Made by a program: the position numbers and the translations under genes | Shown here: positions 25,101-37,790 of the stretch, piece after piece | Layout: the number at the start of each line of letters is the position of its first letter | Numbering within the stretch: position 1 is the stretch's first letter | Notes under the pieces: generated by a model | Seen by the model: the letters and a program-made list of their open reading frames with translations, nothing else | Database searches by the model: none | Told to the model about the DNA's origin: nothing | Assembly (NCBI GenBank): GCA_008933995.1 | Contig: WARS01000014.1 | Span: forward strand, 5,751,192 to 5,815,191 | Direction: 5' to 3' | DNA from: Datnioides undecimradiatus | Taxonomy: Eukaryota; Chordata; Actinopteri; Lobotiformes; Datnioididae | Length of the DNA: 64,000 bases

Positions 25101-27085
25101 AAAATTATTCCTGACGCCTACTGGGCTCTAAGTTCTCACATGGAAATATGTGAGTACAATGACTAAATGAATTAGTTTGAAAACATAATAATCTCAAACA
25201 TCTGGATGCCTTCCTCTTCCTTTCACAGAACTTTGATCACAAAACTGATCAGACTGCATATTTTCCTGCAGCCATATGGTCAAAATATCCTGCACACAGA
25301 TTTCGATCTCTCTATTAAGGCTACATTTGGAAAAAACCCCGCACCTGATCTGAGTACAAACGCAACAGAATGTTTCACTGCTTTTCAAGTTCTGCCAGCA
25401 AGTAATTAGTGATCCAAAAAATACAATACAATACACAAACATTTGCATGCAAATCACATCCATTCTCCTAATATTCACGGTACACTCACAACAGCTGCAA
25501 ACCAAGAGAGAAATTGCAAAGACATTTCCAACTAGTGAATACTTCCAGGTTATTTAAACCAGAGGGCCCTGGAGGAGTTGCAGTGCAGGGTGGAAATATG
25601 AGTAAAGCATAAAGCTGCAGGGTATTTTAATTTCATATCTGTCACTGTAAATTAGGGGACTGTAATTTGAGCTTGATGTCATTAACAAAAAGAAATAATT
25701 CACTCTGAACTTGGGGGACTATTTTGAGAAGAAGCGGTCTTTTGACTTAATTGAGGAAATCAGCCATTAATTCAAGTTTTCCACACAGATAAACAAGTTG
25801 TACAAAAAAGAATCGGTGCCAAACCAACCAGAGTCTCTAAATTCGATTAAACGTAAAACAACAAAAGCAAGTTCTGTAAGTGTGTCATCATCTCTCTATA
25901 TTCAATCCAGAGTCACCTCAAAATAAATCATATCCCCTTTGGACAGGTAACATGGCACGTGGAGCCAAAAGAAAGAAAATCGAAATATAAATTTCTGTTT
26001 TTTGGCATTGACCATGCGGTAATGATTTAGTTACTAACCATTTAGGTTTATGAATAAAACATTGTCCCAGTAAGATGAGTTTTTGTCTACATGAAATCCT
26101 GTAGTTTAGTTCAAAATCTCAGACATAAAAATACTTTCAAAATAAAAGTGTCTTTACACATAAAATGTACAGAGATTTTACAAAGATTTGACGGGAGAAA
26201 TTCTGCAGTTGTATTTTCATTTTTTACTTTTTGTGACTGGGCCTTTTTCCTTTTCCAGTTCTACCAGGATGTGAAGGACTGGTGGCTGTTTGGATTCTAT
26301 TTCTGCTTCCCGCTGGCCTGCACAGGAATCTTCTACACGCTCATGTCCTGTGAGATGCTCAGCCGCAAAAAAGGCATGCGCATCGCACTGAACGACCACA
26401 TGAAACAGGTACGCGTGCAAATGGCCGTTGTGCTCATTCATGAGACGTGGAAAGGCGGACTCTTGCATCAATATTTGTCTTTGTGTGTGCAGCGGAGGGA
26501 AGTGGCGAAGACTGTGTTCTGCCTCGTGTTGATTTTCGCTCTCTGCTGGCTGCCCCTTCATCTCAGCCGTATTCTGAAGAAAACAATCTACGACCAAAAT
26601 GACCCCAACCGCTGTGAACTGCTCAGGTAGGCACGCAGATAAAGTAGGTGATGCGAATGCATGGCAAACTTTATGAAAACCCCATTGTTCTCCACTCTGC
26701 GACTTCCTGTTGTCCTTACTGTAAGCATTGTCCTTTTCCCTGCCAGCTTCCTGTTAGTGATGGATTACATCGGCATCAACATGGCCTCCTTAAACTCCTG
26801 CATTAACCCGATTGCCCTCTACTTTGTCAGCCAGAAGTTTAAAAACTGCTTCCAGGTGAGGGGTCACACACACCCAGACACTAAAAAAATATAGTTATAT
26901 TTAAAAAGCAAGAAAATAACTCTGTGTGTGTTGCTGTTGTGCAGTCTTGCCTGTGCTGCTGGTGCTACAGAACATCTCCCCTGGATGAACGAGGTTCAGG
27001 AGGACACTGGAAGGGCTCTTGCCACGGGAACGGACTAGATCGCTCCAGCTCCCGCTCCAGTCAGAAATACACAAGCTCTTCATAA
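22174..27085 (+). CDS. ednrb2: endothelin receptor type B2 (class A GPCR)
   Basis: Seven coding exons: 22174-22560, 23820-23932, 24028-24232, 26259-26408, 26493-26626, 26747-26855 and 26945-27085. Phases close and give 412 aa. Family: a Gq/Gi-coupled plasma-membrane receptor for endothelin peptides. EDNRB-class receptors guide neural-crest and pigment-cell development. Seen: signal peptide [18 protein letters not shown]-glycosylation site N37-A-S, TM1 with GNSTLLRI, C142 for the extracellular disulfide, DRY (166-168), CWLP in TM6, NPIALY (350-355) and the palmitoylation cluster CLCCWC (368-373). The ligand-domain lead IEIK and EDWPFG resemble EDNRB, while [13 protein letters not shown] resembles EDNRA. 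That mosaic plus linkage to vamp7 favours EDNRB2. The start at 22174 has A at -3 and begins the signal peptide. Splitting of the gene at INVFK, DR|Y and KQ matches the family. EDNRA or an EDNRB1 duplicate remain less likely alternatives. Confidence 0.9.
24345..24690 (-). mobile_element. dispersed fish repeat, reverse copy
   Basis: In reverse orientation this contains the same word series as the 19.3 kb element (GCTGCTTAAACATC, CAGCTGTCACATTGAAATGC-type blocks, GTACTTTTTACTTCAC and CAAGTACTTGCAATTTACTT). It corresponds to the very common GGAAAGTAAC..AAGTAC repeat of percomorph genomes. Lies in the intron between ednrb2 coding exons 3 and 4. Confidence 0.55.
24755..24990 (+). mobile_element. 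dispersed fish repeat fragment (GCTAACATGCTCACAA family)
   Basis: Contains GCATGCTAACATGCTCACAA, GATGTTAAGCAGGTATA and CTGAGGCTGATTGATGTCATTAG in the order seen in the left half of the repeat whose right half is at 21640-21910. Non-coding. In the same ednrb2 intron as the reverse copy just upstream. Confidence 0.5.
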
Positions 27086-29085
27086 ACACACACACGCACC
27101 TTCTGCCAAACCCATGTTCCCGTGAGCTCCCAGCCTGGAGAAAACGCAAAGTTACCGCCAACAGACCGGGAAAGAGAAATATGGAGCGTGGTAGGAGACT
27201 CTGCCAAAAACAAAGGACTGACTCAAACTGATGAATGAAATAACAGGACTGTACCTGCCCAGGCTGTAACGCTAACTGCAAAAGCTATGATGCAAGGCTA
27301 CGTAAATCTGTTCATACTGCGGCGCTGAGGCGTGTGTAGAGCACGGCCTCAGTGGACCAACATGGTAAACACATTTAGAAAGAACGTTTATTAATCACAT
27401 GTAAATTTGTGTATAGGATTATCTCCGTGCAGATTGCAGATGTATGATTATATCTAGCCTTCGTGCTTCATGTATGATTAACAGCACTGATAAGTACGAC
27501 CTGTTGAAGCTTTAAAACCCCACGGGGAGAGATGGAGGGAAACTGTCACCCTGTGCTATCGTCCAAAAAGCCCCAAAGGTTGCGAGTCTTCTTCTACGAC
27601 TGTACGAGGGTGCGTCTGCATATGAACACAGTCAGTAGCTGATTATCTGACAATCCGCTGCACGTTGTCACTGAGCTCCTTGACGTCCATGTGCCCTGGT
27701 GACATCACACCGGAGCAAAATGGGCCCCACTGTTTGTGTCTTACAGTCATGCGGCGAGTCGAACATCGGACTGGAAATCATTGCTGCTTCAAGTCATGTG
27801 GAGGGCAGCTGTTGTCCAAGAACACTGACAAATACCAGATGATTCCCATCATGCTGTGCAGAAGAGGTCATCATTGGGCCTGTTATTATTGCAGTTTTCA
27901 GACTGTTGGTGCAAGTGGTCCCTGATTCCACTGTGTATAAAGTCTTAACCTGTCTCTCACAATGTAGCTTTTATTTTTCTAAGAAAATATCACAAAACAC
28001 CTGAAGCTTGTTTTGGTCTTCCGACATGAGGTGTCCATTTATTATCTCCAAGTATTTCACCTCTGTCGGAGAGCGGTCTTGTTATGTCGGTGTTCCTGTG
28101 GCTGGAAATTATTCTGACAATTATTCTGAGAGCCACTCAAGGAATACATGTTCTAAAACTGACCGGTGGAAAAGTTTTCAGAAGGAGGAAAAAAGAAAAA
28201 ACTGCAGCTAGATGTTTTTAAGGATTGAATGTTTTCAGTGCAGGGTACAGTTCTTTATGTGATCTTCCTCAAACTTTAGAGATGGGAGGTCTGTAGTTAG
28301 AGCTAGCGGCAAGCACTCAGTAGTCATTTACTTGTGACAAACCTTGTGATGCCAACACATCAAGAAAATAAACTACTTACACAGTCTGCAGCTCTTTACA
28401 GAGTCAGACACGAGGAGGAACTGTCAGGCTCCAACCCATTAGAGAGAATACATGGATTCTACGTTCTTAGCTTAGTCATTTGAGGAAATGATTGTAAGCA
28501 AGCTTTAAACTTCGATGAATCAAAGTTTTTGACACTGGGCAGTACCGAGAGCACATACCGATGACACAAGCACAAGATGAATCCATTTTATCTGGTGCTT
28601 TTTAGGCGCTCAGTACATCGTGACTAAGATATGGTGTTTTCTGAGCTCTCTACGTCAGACTAAAAAAGCAGCAGTGTCCTTTTGAAACCAAATTTGCGCT
28701 GAGAAACCAAGACAAGGTGTTCGCTCACACTGAAGCATTTGAAAACAGACTTGATTTATGTAACGTGATGTATAAATGTTGGGACAAAATATTTCCTTAG
28801 CCACCATAACAGCGCTCAAATCAGCTGATCATGCAGTATATGACTCATTAACTCATCACATCTATTTATGCCATCTTCCCTGCGCTTTTAGCTACATCTA
28901 AAAGCGATTGTGTACTTGTGTCTGAGTAGCTTTATAGAGGGACCACCAAGCTAGGACATGTAGAACTAACGTGAGGTTGAAGATGAAACGTGATGTGTAT
29001 ATTGGCCCTGGTGTTTTAAATTGCATTTATACTGTACTTATTTGCCGAGGGTATGCAGTAATAAATATTTTATAGCATTTGTATT
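27086..29085 (+). other. 3' UTR of ednrb2
   Basis: About 2 kb from the stop codon to a poly(A) signal at 29060. It contains no further acceptor with a continuing frame. An earlier AATAAA at 28367-28372 could give a shorter transcript. Confidence 0.55.
29060..29065 (+). terminator. poly(A) signal of ednrb2
   Basis: AATAAA followed 15-30 bases later by a GT-rich element (GTATTGTGTTGTGTT), the usual cleavage-site arrangement. Confidence 0.6.
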
Positions 29086-29837
29086 GTGTTGTGTTATTTA
29101 CTGAACAATTAAAATCCAGTGCCTGTATGTAGGGTCATCCCTGGTCACTGGGGATGCAGTCTTGTGGTTTCTGATGCAGGATTTACATGTTGCACAATCC
29201 ATCTGCATAAATTCAAGCATCCCCATGGAGTTTTTGACCTCTAGTAGCGCTGAGGAGCTGTTTTTCTAGGGGCCAGTCCACATTTTATTAATCTCATGAG
29301 CACACACACAAGCACCCCCCAGAAGACTCATTCCTGTCAATGGTTTCACAACATTGCAGTGATTGACGGGTGCAGCAGCAAAGAAAGGAAAGAAAACATG
29401 GACGTAAACAATGCTGGATTTAAAATACTCAAATGTTTTACAAGGTGGGAAACGCATTCGACACATTTCGCTGGAGCTCAGTGTGTTTTGGTGAGTAACA
29501 CTCGATGTAAACAGGACTTTTGTTTACGAGGAGAGACCACAGGACACCTTTAAGTTGAGAGGAAAGGCTGAGTGGTTCTCACTGTTTTTATGACTTTCTG
29601 ACTTCTCCTGTGAATGTTTAATGTAATGTGTTTTACATCTCCGTTGTTGTATCAGTTAGCTGAGTACAAGACCACTTCTGTTGAGAGTTCCCTCCACTTC
29701 CCGTGTAAAATCAGTACAGCTGTGGACTGGGTGACCGGTGCTCTCTTGACAGGAGTTAACATAAACAGTCATTATTAACATTCCTTATAGGTTCCTTCTT
29801 ATAGGTATAGGGAGAGGTTTCCTGTTCAAATTGAGGA

Positions 29838-29932
29838 CAGAAGGTGTCATATGCTGTTCAGATTGTAGAGCCCCTTGAGGCGAACTGTGACGTGATTCTG
29901 GCCTGTGTAAATAAAACGGACTCGACTCGATC
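29838..29932 (+). mobile_element. 3' tail of a LINE/SINE-type retroelement
   Basis: The block TAGAGCCCCTTGAGGCGAAC, then TGTGACGTGATTCTGGCCTG and GTAAATAAAACGGACTCGACTCGA matches the 3' end of an abundant teleost retroelement, which ends in AATAAA plus a TTGAC-type microsatellite. It is 5'-truncated, as expected for target-primed insertion. CpG-containing variants suggest moderate age. Confidence 0.55.
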
Positions 29933-30741
29933 ACATACCCACGCAGCCTGTCAGAGGTTAAATATTCTTTCACGAATGTAATGCCGACCGTGTTTTTGGA
30001 GCAAAAGGTTGCATTTCAGAGAAAGATTGCCCAAAGTAAACATGTGGTTCAAATGACGTTTCTCAAGGTTTTTCCTGATTTTACAGCTTGACATTAGGCG
30101 CTGGGTGTCAGTTCCTAGAGGCAGGTTTTACGGAGATGACGGAATTGCTAATTAAAACTCTGATAAAGATCTTTGACATCGGCGCATGTTTCACATTTAA
30201 AGATGTTTTGTAAAAGCTGTTTCTCACGAACATACACAACAGGCAGGGGGACTTTATTTTCTCTATTTGAGTCAGTTTTCTGTGCAGGATTTTATAAAGT
30301 TTTTCCCCAGACGTCCATGTTATAGAAAAAAACTTTTCAGCAACTGACAAACTAAAACGACACAGAACTCAGTGATCTACAGTTGGACCCTGAGGTCAAA
30401 GGCAAACACTGCTGCACGAATAAACAAAATCTAAAATAATGACATGAAATCAAATCATTATAACATTTCTATATTTGACAATTTTACAAGTACGGTAATA
30501 AAATTATTTTTAAATTAAAGAGAAAAAAAACCCCAAAGATTGTATTGATATTCAGTTTCAGAGGAATTTCCCTTCGAACTGGTGAACCAAATATGCACTT
30601 AAGTGTCATCATAACATGTTTCAGATGAAACTCATCCCCCGCTGAATAAATGAACACTGAGCTTCGTGGGCCGTGTGACATTTTGAACAAAACCACATCA
30701 AGCACGGCGCAGAAACACCCCAAAAATTGTTGTTTTCTAAC

Positions 30742-30747
30742 GGAGTC
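30742..30747 (-). terminator. candidate poly(A) signal for polr1d
   Basis: AATAAA on the minus strand about 1.28 kb past the polr1d stop. I found no closer canonical signal between 32026 and here. If used, the 3' UTR would run across the CpG-rich block at 30.93-31.18 kb. A variant hexamer nearer the stop is equally possible. Confidence 0.3.
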
Positions 30748-30929
30748 ATTTATTCACAGCGGCGGCCCAGGGCCCCTCTGTTGCTGCGAGTAACTGATTT
30801 TCTGCACAAACAATATTTTAAGTCTTGTGCCCGCACTTGATGTGGTTTTCTAAAAGTACATACAACACATTCCGTCTCCGACAAATGAATGTTGAACTCG
30901 CTAGCAATAAAGAGAAGAGAGGCTTCTTC

Positions 30930-31180
30930 ATTTTAGTACACTCGGGCGGTTGGGCAGCCGTTCTTGTTTTGGTTTGACCGCTCACGTCTGGCGGCTAGCG
31001 TTGTTAGCAACGTTTAAATTGAGCTGTGCGCCAGACATCGCGATCCTTCTGTTGCTGTGCTACTGTTACACTCAATTTACCGCCAAGCCACAGTTGCTAC
31101 CTGTGGTCACCGCGGCGGCTGTCCACCAAAAGTTAGCGTCCGTTGAGACCAGGTGATTCTTACGCTTATTCACTTTCAAG
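30930..31180. promoter_or_regulatory. orphan CpG-rich block, possible promoter
   Basis: About 17 CpG dinucleotides fall within roughly 220 bp, far denser than the flanks. A palindromic CGTTGTTAGCAACG lies at its centre (about 30998-31011). On the minus strand a short frame (MSGAQLNLNVANNASRQ) reaches a GTGAGC donor. On the plus strand the block ends at GAGACCAG|GTGATT. It matches no exon of the four genes, so it may be the promoter of an unrecognised transcript. Confidence 0.35.
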
Positions 31181-32026
31181 CCGCAAGCGAGATCCCATCT
31201 GTCCAACTATCTGCAACAAAGCACGTGAGCATATTTCACAAAATATTATCCCATATACTTCCCGCTATCCAATAACTACGGATTTAAATAAGTCGACTGC
31301 TTCTGTAACGTGCTTCCGTAAAATATGAGTCATAGTTGATGTTTTCCCTCACACTGTGCTCCGTACCGACAGACGTCAGCCATGCATGGACATGTGACTG
31401 ACAGAGGGGCACCATTAACCTCAAATCACTTCAACCTCATTATTTACACTTGTCTCACCTCATTTCCCTCTCTGTCTTCCTGGCACTGTATGAAGTCCCT
31501 CGCGCCACATTCCTCCACTAATAAGGACATTCTAGCCCGCACTTCTTTCATCAAACGCGGCTTCAAAAACGACAGATGAGAGCAATTTGGTGTTCGAGGC
31601 GCTCTTCGCTTCAGGTTTGGCCATCCTTTAAACGGCGTTACATGAGCAGTTACCAAAATAAATATTATAGCAAGGCGAGTCCGGGGGCTGAGTGCAATGC
31701 CTGTTAGAGATCTTTCTGTGAACTTTAAAAAAAGGAGAGGGAAAGTCAAAGTCTTAAGCATCTTTAACTTCTTTTTGCTCATTATTCCAAAAAAATTCAG
31801 CACGGACACACATTTCTCATATACAATTATGATACAGCACACACCAATCCCGACATAAAAATAACATAAAAAACTGTACAAATGTTTGAGTGGGACAAGA
31901 TCAAACTATTTTGAGGAAAACTCTTCATACTCTACTTAGCAGATGTATCAAAAGGTAACTTCTTCATACAGTTTGCTTGTAGGAACGGGGTCTAACAGCT
32001 TCATAGTCACGCACATGTGGTGCTCT

Positions 32027-35000
32027 TCATTCCATGGCTTGATCCTGCTCCTCTTTGAACTCATTAACTCTTGCCTGGAACAAGAATCAAAGAACATGCC
32101 TGGTGAGAGTCGGAGCTGAGACAGCGAGAGTTGAGAGCACCATGTCAGCTTCCCAACAGGCAGAGACAAGGCCCCCGTCACAAGGCAGACATAGCTGACA
32201 GCTGACTCCAGAGGATGACTGATGGTGCTCCTTCCTCACTACACGAGCCTTTCACACCTCTACTGGTCAGTTGTGGTCCACTTTAGGTAGCGAGTTGACA
32301 GAAAACGTGGGCTTTGGAATTACCTTTACCTTTGGATGACTGTGAATTCTAACTCTTAGACGCAGTTATGTATTTATGCACTTATTCAGTTCATGTATTA
32401 TTATAAATTAGTGTTTTTCTGAAGAAACAGCAAGCCCAGAAATATCGCTTATTGAACCACCGCTGCTCAGGAGACTGGTAATCAATGTCCCACACGGGCA
32501 CATAGGCTTACCTGAAATGTGTTGAGAACATGCTGACAAACGTCGCTGAGCTCATTCAAACCCCTCCTCAGCGGCTCTGTGGCTGGAAGTCCCCCTGAAA
32601 CAAAACACAAGACACTTCTGAGGAAAACCGCTAACAGTAAACAGAAAAACAGCCAGGAAGGATGTTTGTCCTGATTGGGTAAATCATCTCTCCAACCCTG
32701 CTCCCCAAGCAGCTGCCTAACCTCACACCACTTCACACTGCCTTCGTAATTTGCACATTCACTGTTGGTGCAGGCGCCCATGATGGCGGCTGACAGAGTA
32801 ACTAGAGAAAACTAGACGCCAAGTAAGAGGAAGATGCTGCTCGGGGGACTATTTTGTTACATTTACAACAGGCAAGTTGCACCAGACAACATCATTTTCT
32901 TTTGCGCGCTACTCAAAAATCATATGACATATCCTCAACCCATGCAAAAGCCCCGAAGGACCCTCCGATGGATCAAAATATTGGAAGCGTTAGCCATTAT
33001 TGACGGTGAAACTTACTGCGATCCATGTTGGTTCACAATCATGCATTCAAATCAAAATACAGCTAATTACTATTATTATTGAACAAGTTTTTCTTCAGTA
33101 ACAAGTGCATGAAGTCAACAGCTGCTTGTCAAGTCTTTAACAGTATATTTCATTTATTATAAACCTAGCAATTTGGCTTTATCGAATGCTTATTCAACTG
33201 AGGAGGCTATTTTCAGACATCACTCCATGCTGGAGCATCTCGTTATGGTCATCTAATTGATTCATTTAAAAAAAAAAAAAAATGCAACACTAAACACAAA
33301 TGAATGAAAAGAATTGTTAGCTGCTGTCCCATCCCTCTTCTCCCAATTGACACGGAGGACTTTTCCCCATCCGTTTCCATTGTGGTCATGGTGGGGAATA
33401 ATAATGACAGAGAAATATAGAAATATGGCTAAATATGTGCAAGCACAGAGGAAACTGAGGTTTTCTTCTGGGGCCTGGAAGGTACATGTGTCTTTCTGTG
33501 ATGAAGCCGTGAGGAAAGATCTTCCAGGCATCCTGAAACTGAGCTCAACAACAAAAACAAGTTGTTTTCTCATTCTCGCAGAGTTCTTTCATGTGATGCG
33601 GCTGCTGTTATCTGTAGGCATTTTGTGCAGAGCTGATGACAGATGATTTCTTTTTTTTTTTTTTTTTTTCCTAACAAGGCAAGCGGTTATAGTTCTCTGC
33701 AGACAAGAACAAGAGGCGGTGACTGTGCATGTGTGTTATTTAAGGTCAGTCGCTGGCCTTTCTTATGCGGACAGGCGGACAGAGTGAATGCACCGGACTC
33801 CAATCAAAATATTAACTCTGCAGCACTGTCTGAAAATCTCTCCTCTCTAGCTGTCCGATGCATGTATGCACACATTAACACAGGACCGTGATTGTCACTC
33901 ACCTCGTGTCTGAATGCGAAAGTTGATCTTGCTCTCAGACGGATGGGTGATGGTGTAGCCACAAAACTCCACATCCACACTGAAGGAGAACAGGAAAAGA
34001 GAAAGCAAAGTTTGCAATCACCATCAGTGTTTTGCTTAAACTGTGCGGAGGTGTGTTTGTGTTATTACATATTTTCTACCAACAACTCAACCCAGCTGAC
34101 CTCTGAGAGCTGAAAACACTGGGAACAAAGTGGAATCACACATGCACTGCAGAGTTACTGTTTGATGTGACTGTTAAAACTCAAATCACAAATGACACAT
34201 TGATCATACTCTTTGTACTTCAAGGATGCCACATGGGAGTGGGGTTAAATGCTTTTAAATACATCAAGAGAAAGCAGGTCACTCTCATGATCACATAGAT
34301 TAAAGCAGCAGTTTGTTTTAAAAAAAATGGAAACACTGACTTCTTCATGATCATATATCGGAGAGAGTTGCCCAATGTATGGTCTTCGTCATGCAGCACA
34401 AATGTCACACAGCCCTCATCAGCCCCATCAGCCTGGACCTAAAACACAAAAAGCATATTTATTAAAACGCCGCACATCCAACTCAGAACAGAAACATTAC
34501 CCAACTTCCTCCTTGGAGATCAGAGAGTTAGAGAATCAGTCACGTGGAGAGGGAGCTGTTACGCACTGCCAATACATCTCATAATCATCATCTTCATCAC
34601 ACTTTGTCAAGCATCAGCTGAACATGTTGAACAGCGCACTGAGCACATAAAACCTGGGGGGGAAACGCTCGTGTCCGTTTACATACTGCCCCCTAGTGGA
34701 GAAACTCAGAGTCAGCATGGACAGAGGAGAAAGGAAAGTAGCTAAAGCGATTTACGTTTGAGGTAACCTTATCTTCACCTGATGTATTTTATATACTATA
34801 TATATTATAATTAGAATAAAGCCACGACTGAGGTTGCATCGGTGACACCAGCTTACAGTTCCAGATGTAGTTTGGGTTTTAGCGTACCAGCTAGCCTCTG
34901 AAACTACCCATGTGAGGAGTTTACAGACGGTCGTGGTGCTATCGTTAGCTTCTTCAGATGACTATTTTCCCACAAGCAGAGCGCAACAATGGCAGAACAT

Positions 35001-35076
35001 ATAAGCGATAATGACAAAAGGCATTTTAACCTCTTACCATCTCCAGCACTGGCTTCTTTTCGCCATCCCCGGCCAT
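32027..35076 (-). CDS. polr1d: RNA polymerase I/III subunit RPAC2 (AC19)
   Basis: Five coding exons, read downward: 35076-35038, 34438-34341, 33979-33903, 32594-32512 and 32074-32027. They total 345 nt, or 114 aa. Family: the small alpha-like subunit that pairs with POLR1C (AC40) to nucleate assembly of polymerases I and III in the nucleus. Seen: [20 protein letters not shown], the hallmark of the RPB11/AC19 fold, then [33 protein letters not shown] and a short charged C terminus ([11 protein letters not shown]). The human protein is 133 aa and differs mainly in a longer N terminus. The start at 35076 ([13 protein letters not shown]) aligns with the family's second Met region. The frame is open further upstream to 35289, so a longer N terminus is not excluded. 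The exon 2 donor is a weaker GTCAGT. Confidence 0.93.
33651..33669. repeat. 19-base T homopolymer
   Basis: Uninterrupted T run in a polr1d intron. A 14-base A run lies at about 33268-33281. Either may be the remnant tail of a retrocopy, but no body sequence is recognisable next to them. Confidence 0.8.
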
Positions 35077-35724
35077 GCTTATGCTGCGACTCGCCTGCCG
35101 TGTTGTCAACTCCTCAGTAAGGAAAGTAGCTATTGGCTGCCCTGAAAGTCGCTGGACGTCGCTGTATGACGCCATCACCCAATTTGCATAATTGGCAATG
35201 TGCGTGTAATTGTAATGGACGCTGTAGGAGAGAAGAATAACGAGGAAAAACGTCGTAGAAGAGACAAAACGTGAGTAAAAACACCCCAAACACGTTTCTA
35301 ACTACAAAAGAACTGTCTTCTGTCGATTCCTGTTTTTTTTAATGTCACAATTACAACCCTCCTCCTTTATCCGAGCTTGGGACCGGCAAAAATGACCCAG
35401 AAGAGACACTCTGGCGGAGCGACTTTGGTTTGTTGTTTTGTTTGGGGTTGTTTTGTGTTGGTTTGTTTTGGGGTTGTTGTTTTTTTTAGTTTTTACGTAA
35501 GCGTAGAGCGGTCACACATGAAAAAGACCAAAAATATTGGTATCCGTTAAAACATTATAGCTTATGGCATGACTTGAATCTGTTGAGCTTCTCGTAGCCT
35601 TTTATCTTGCTAATCAATGAAAATGATGCTACTTCCGGAGGATCAGATGCATTCTTCTTTACAGCCCCATGCATTGTAACAGTGTCACTTAATCAAATCA
35701 TGAGTCATATCACCCGATCGTGTT

Positions 35725-35790
35725 GTACTTATTGTATATGCCAATCGCTTTGGGTGAAAGCTTCCGCCAAATGACAGTGTAGTCATTTAT
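35725..35790 (+). mobile_element. 3' tail of a dispersed teleost repeat
   Basis: The block AATCGCTTTGGGTGAAAGC-TTCCGCCAAATGACAGTG closely resembles the conserved tail of a widespread fish retroelement (TCGCTTTGGATAAAAGC..CTGCCAAATGA). The left extent is unclear. It lies upstream of polr1d. Confidence 0.55.
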
Positions 35791-35799
35791 TCATTATCC

Positions 35800-37735
35800 A
35801 CCGTTTTCTTGTCCAAGCAGGAATTTCATTAATTTATCACTTTATAACGTGGAAAAAAAAGAATTACACGATTTTCTTTTTCACGTGTGGCAGCTATACG
35901 CTTCCATGCGTTTTTTTTAGTTTAGTTTTCTTTATTTTGGTTTGGTTGGATAGCCAGGGCAGGATCAGCCAGCGGCGGCTTCGCGCATGTGCGATTCATT
36001 TGCAGTCTGGACGGAGGGGTGAACGTCTCCTGCCCTGAATGCAGCTGGGAGGGACTGCTGTGCGAGGACTGTTTGACAAAGAGTCGCTAGAGGGGTCTGA
36101 ATCCTCGCTAAATATAGCAACAACGTTTCTAAGTTGGCAACATGGAAGACTACTGGAAAAATGGTGAAATTGGTCCATCATGATACTTTTTATGGATTCA
36201 AAACACAGTATCAGTAGTGACGATGAGCAGGCATTTATGTCTTTAGTAGCCATTGAAAAGCAACTGCTTCACTGACTGGGATGAAGAAAGAGGTCATGTT
36301 AAAAGTGTCAACTCAGAGAGGAGTCCAGTCAATATTCCACAATGGCTGTGTGTCTTTTTATAGGAATTATAAAATTTTTACAACAATTTGAATTTGCATT
36401 AACAAAGTAAATATACATCAGAAATAAAAGCACTGCACTTTTTTTTGTTTAGTACTGTCAACAAAATTAATGAAAGTATCGTACCTCTTATGCAAAATGG
36501 CCACTGACATTTGTTATTGTATCATTTGATCATCATAATGGCTGCTTTAATTTATAGTAGTGGTACTTCAGTGTTGCAGTAGTTGGAGATAGAGAACAAA
36601 CCTTACATTTTTGAAAATGAAGTGAAAAACTACATGTACCTTTTTTGATCACATGTATAAATCAGGGATATTTCCCACATTACACATTAATTTCTTACAA
36701 AGAAAAAAAAATGTCCCTGGGCCAGTGAACACAAAAAAATATATACAAAAATATATATACAGGATACACTTAACGTAAATAAAGGTGAAAGATAGTGTTT
36801 AATGACTTACATCTGCAGTCACACAACCAGCCATATGTAAAGACACACTAATTTCATGTTAACACACATGAAACAAAATACAGAAGCTGATGTTTATTTT
36901 GTGGATGTGTAAAACTAATTTGCTACTTCAAATGTAAATATACTATATTGGCAGGCAAAATATACATTTAAACAGAATACGCAGAAAACACCCATTTTGT
37001 CTCTGGTTTTATTTGAGAATCTTGAGATTGAGAACCTGTGGAAAGGGTTACAAAGCTGCAGAGCAGCTACCCTAAACTACAAGATAGGCTGAATAGCATC
37101 CTGCCATTCACAGCATAGCCTTTGCTACACTAACCACATACCCCCCTGAAGAATTTTATGAGGTGCACATGCATAAACACAGATAAAGAGGTGGCATAAG
37201 ACTAGCACAGACTAGAATGATGGTCAAGGCTTGTTAGCTGTTTTTTCTTTTTCAGGAGTAATACCCAAAGAAATGCGTCAAACTTCATACAAAGCCAACA
37301 AAACTTTATTTTACAAAAAGATGTGTGAAATTAGATTTATAGCAATACATGCACATAAACATTTGTATGAAATAAAAAGGCAATCATATCTTCAAAATAA
37401 AGCATCTAAAAAAATCTCTGACGTTTCACAACAATGCTCAGCAATTAAAGTCATTGGGTTTTGGTTTTTTTTAACCGCAACATGACAAACAGACTCTTAA
37501 CTATGTATTTATCTGTTTTTCCACCTGTGTAATCTAATAAGCTTGCAAGCCATTAGGAGTAGATGGTGGCTACAGGACAGGACATTTTACACATACATTT
37601 ATCTTTTTTGTAAATGATCATCATGACAAGGTCAAACTTTAATAAGTGTTACCCTCAGCTGTACTATTTTATGTTTAGCAGTTTTTAGCAAATTAATAAA
37701 AAAATCAAATGTTAAACATGTAAGTGATATTGTGT
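35800..37735. other. AT-rich intergenic, no gene seen
   Basis: No exon or family match on either strand. Strongly AT-rich from 36300 onward with A runs. A minus-strand frame at 35996-36253 has a Ser/Asp-rich stretch but no recognisable domain or splice support. Confidence 0.5.
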
Positions 37736-37737
37736 GC

Positions 37738-37790
37738 AAGTGGTGGAAAGTAACCAGGTACATTATAATCTATTAATGTAATTAATGGTT
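37738..37790 (+). mobile_element. terminal fragment of the GGTGGAAAGTAAC repeat
   Basis: AGTGGTGGAAAGTAACCAGG-TACATTATAAT matches the end of the same dispersed family seen at 19.3 and 24.3 kb. Only the terminus is retained. Confidence 0.45.

Noticed and set aside
31444..31881. 145-codon minus-strand frame just past polr1d
   Set aside because: Not in any known polr1d form. Only the last third looks charged and exon-like, and no acceptor or homologue was recognised. Kept only as a note to the CpG-rich block.
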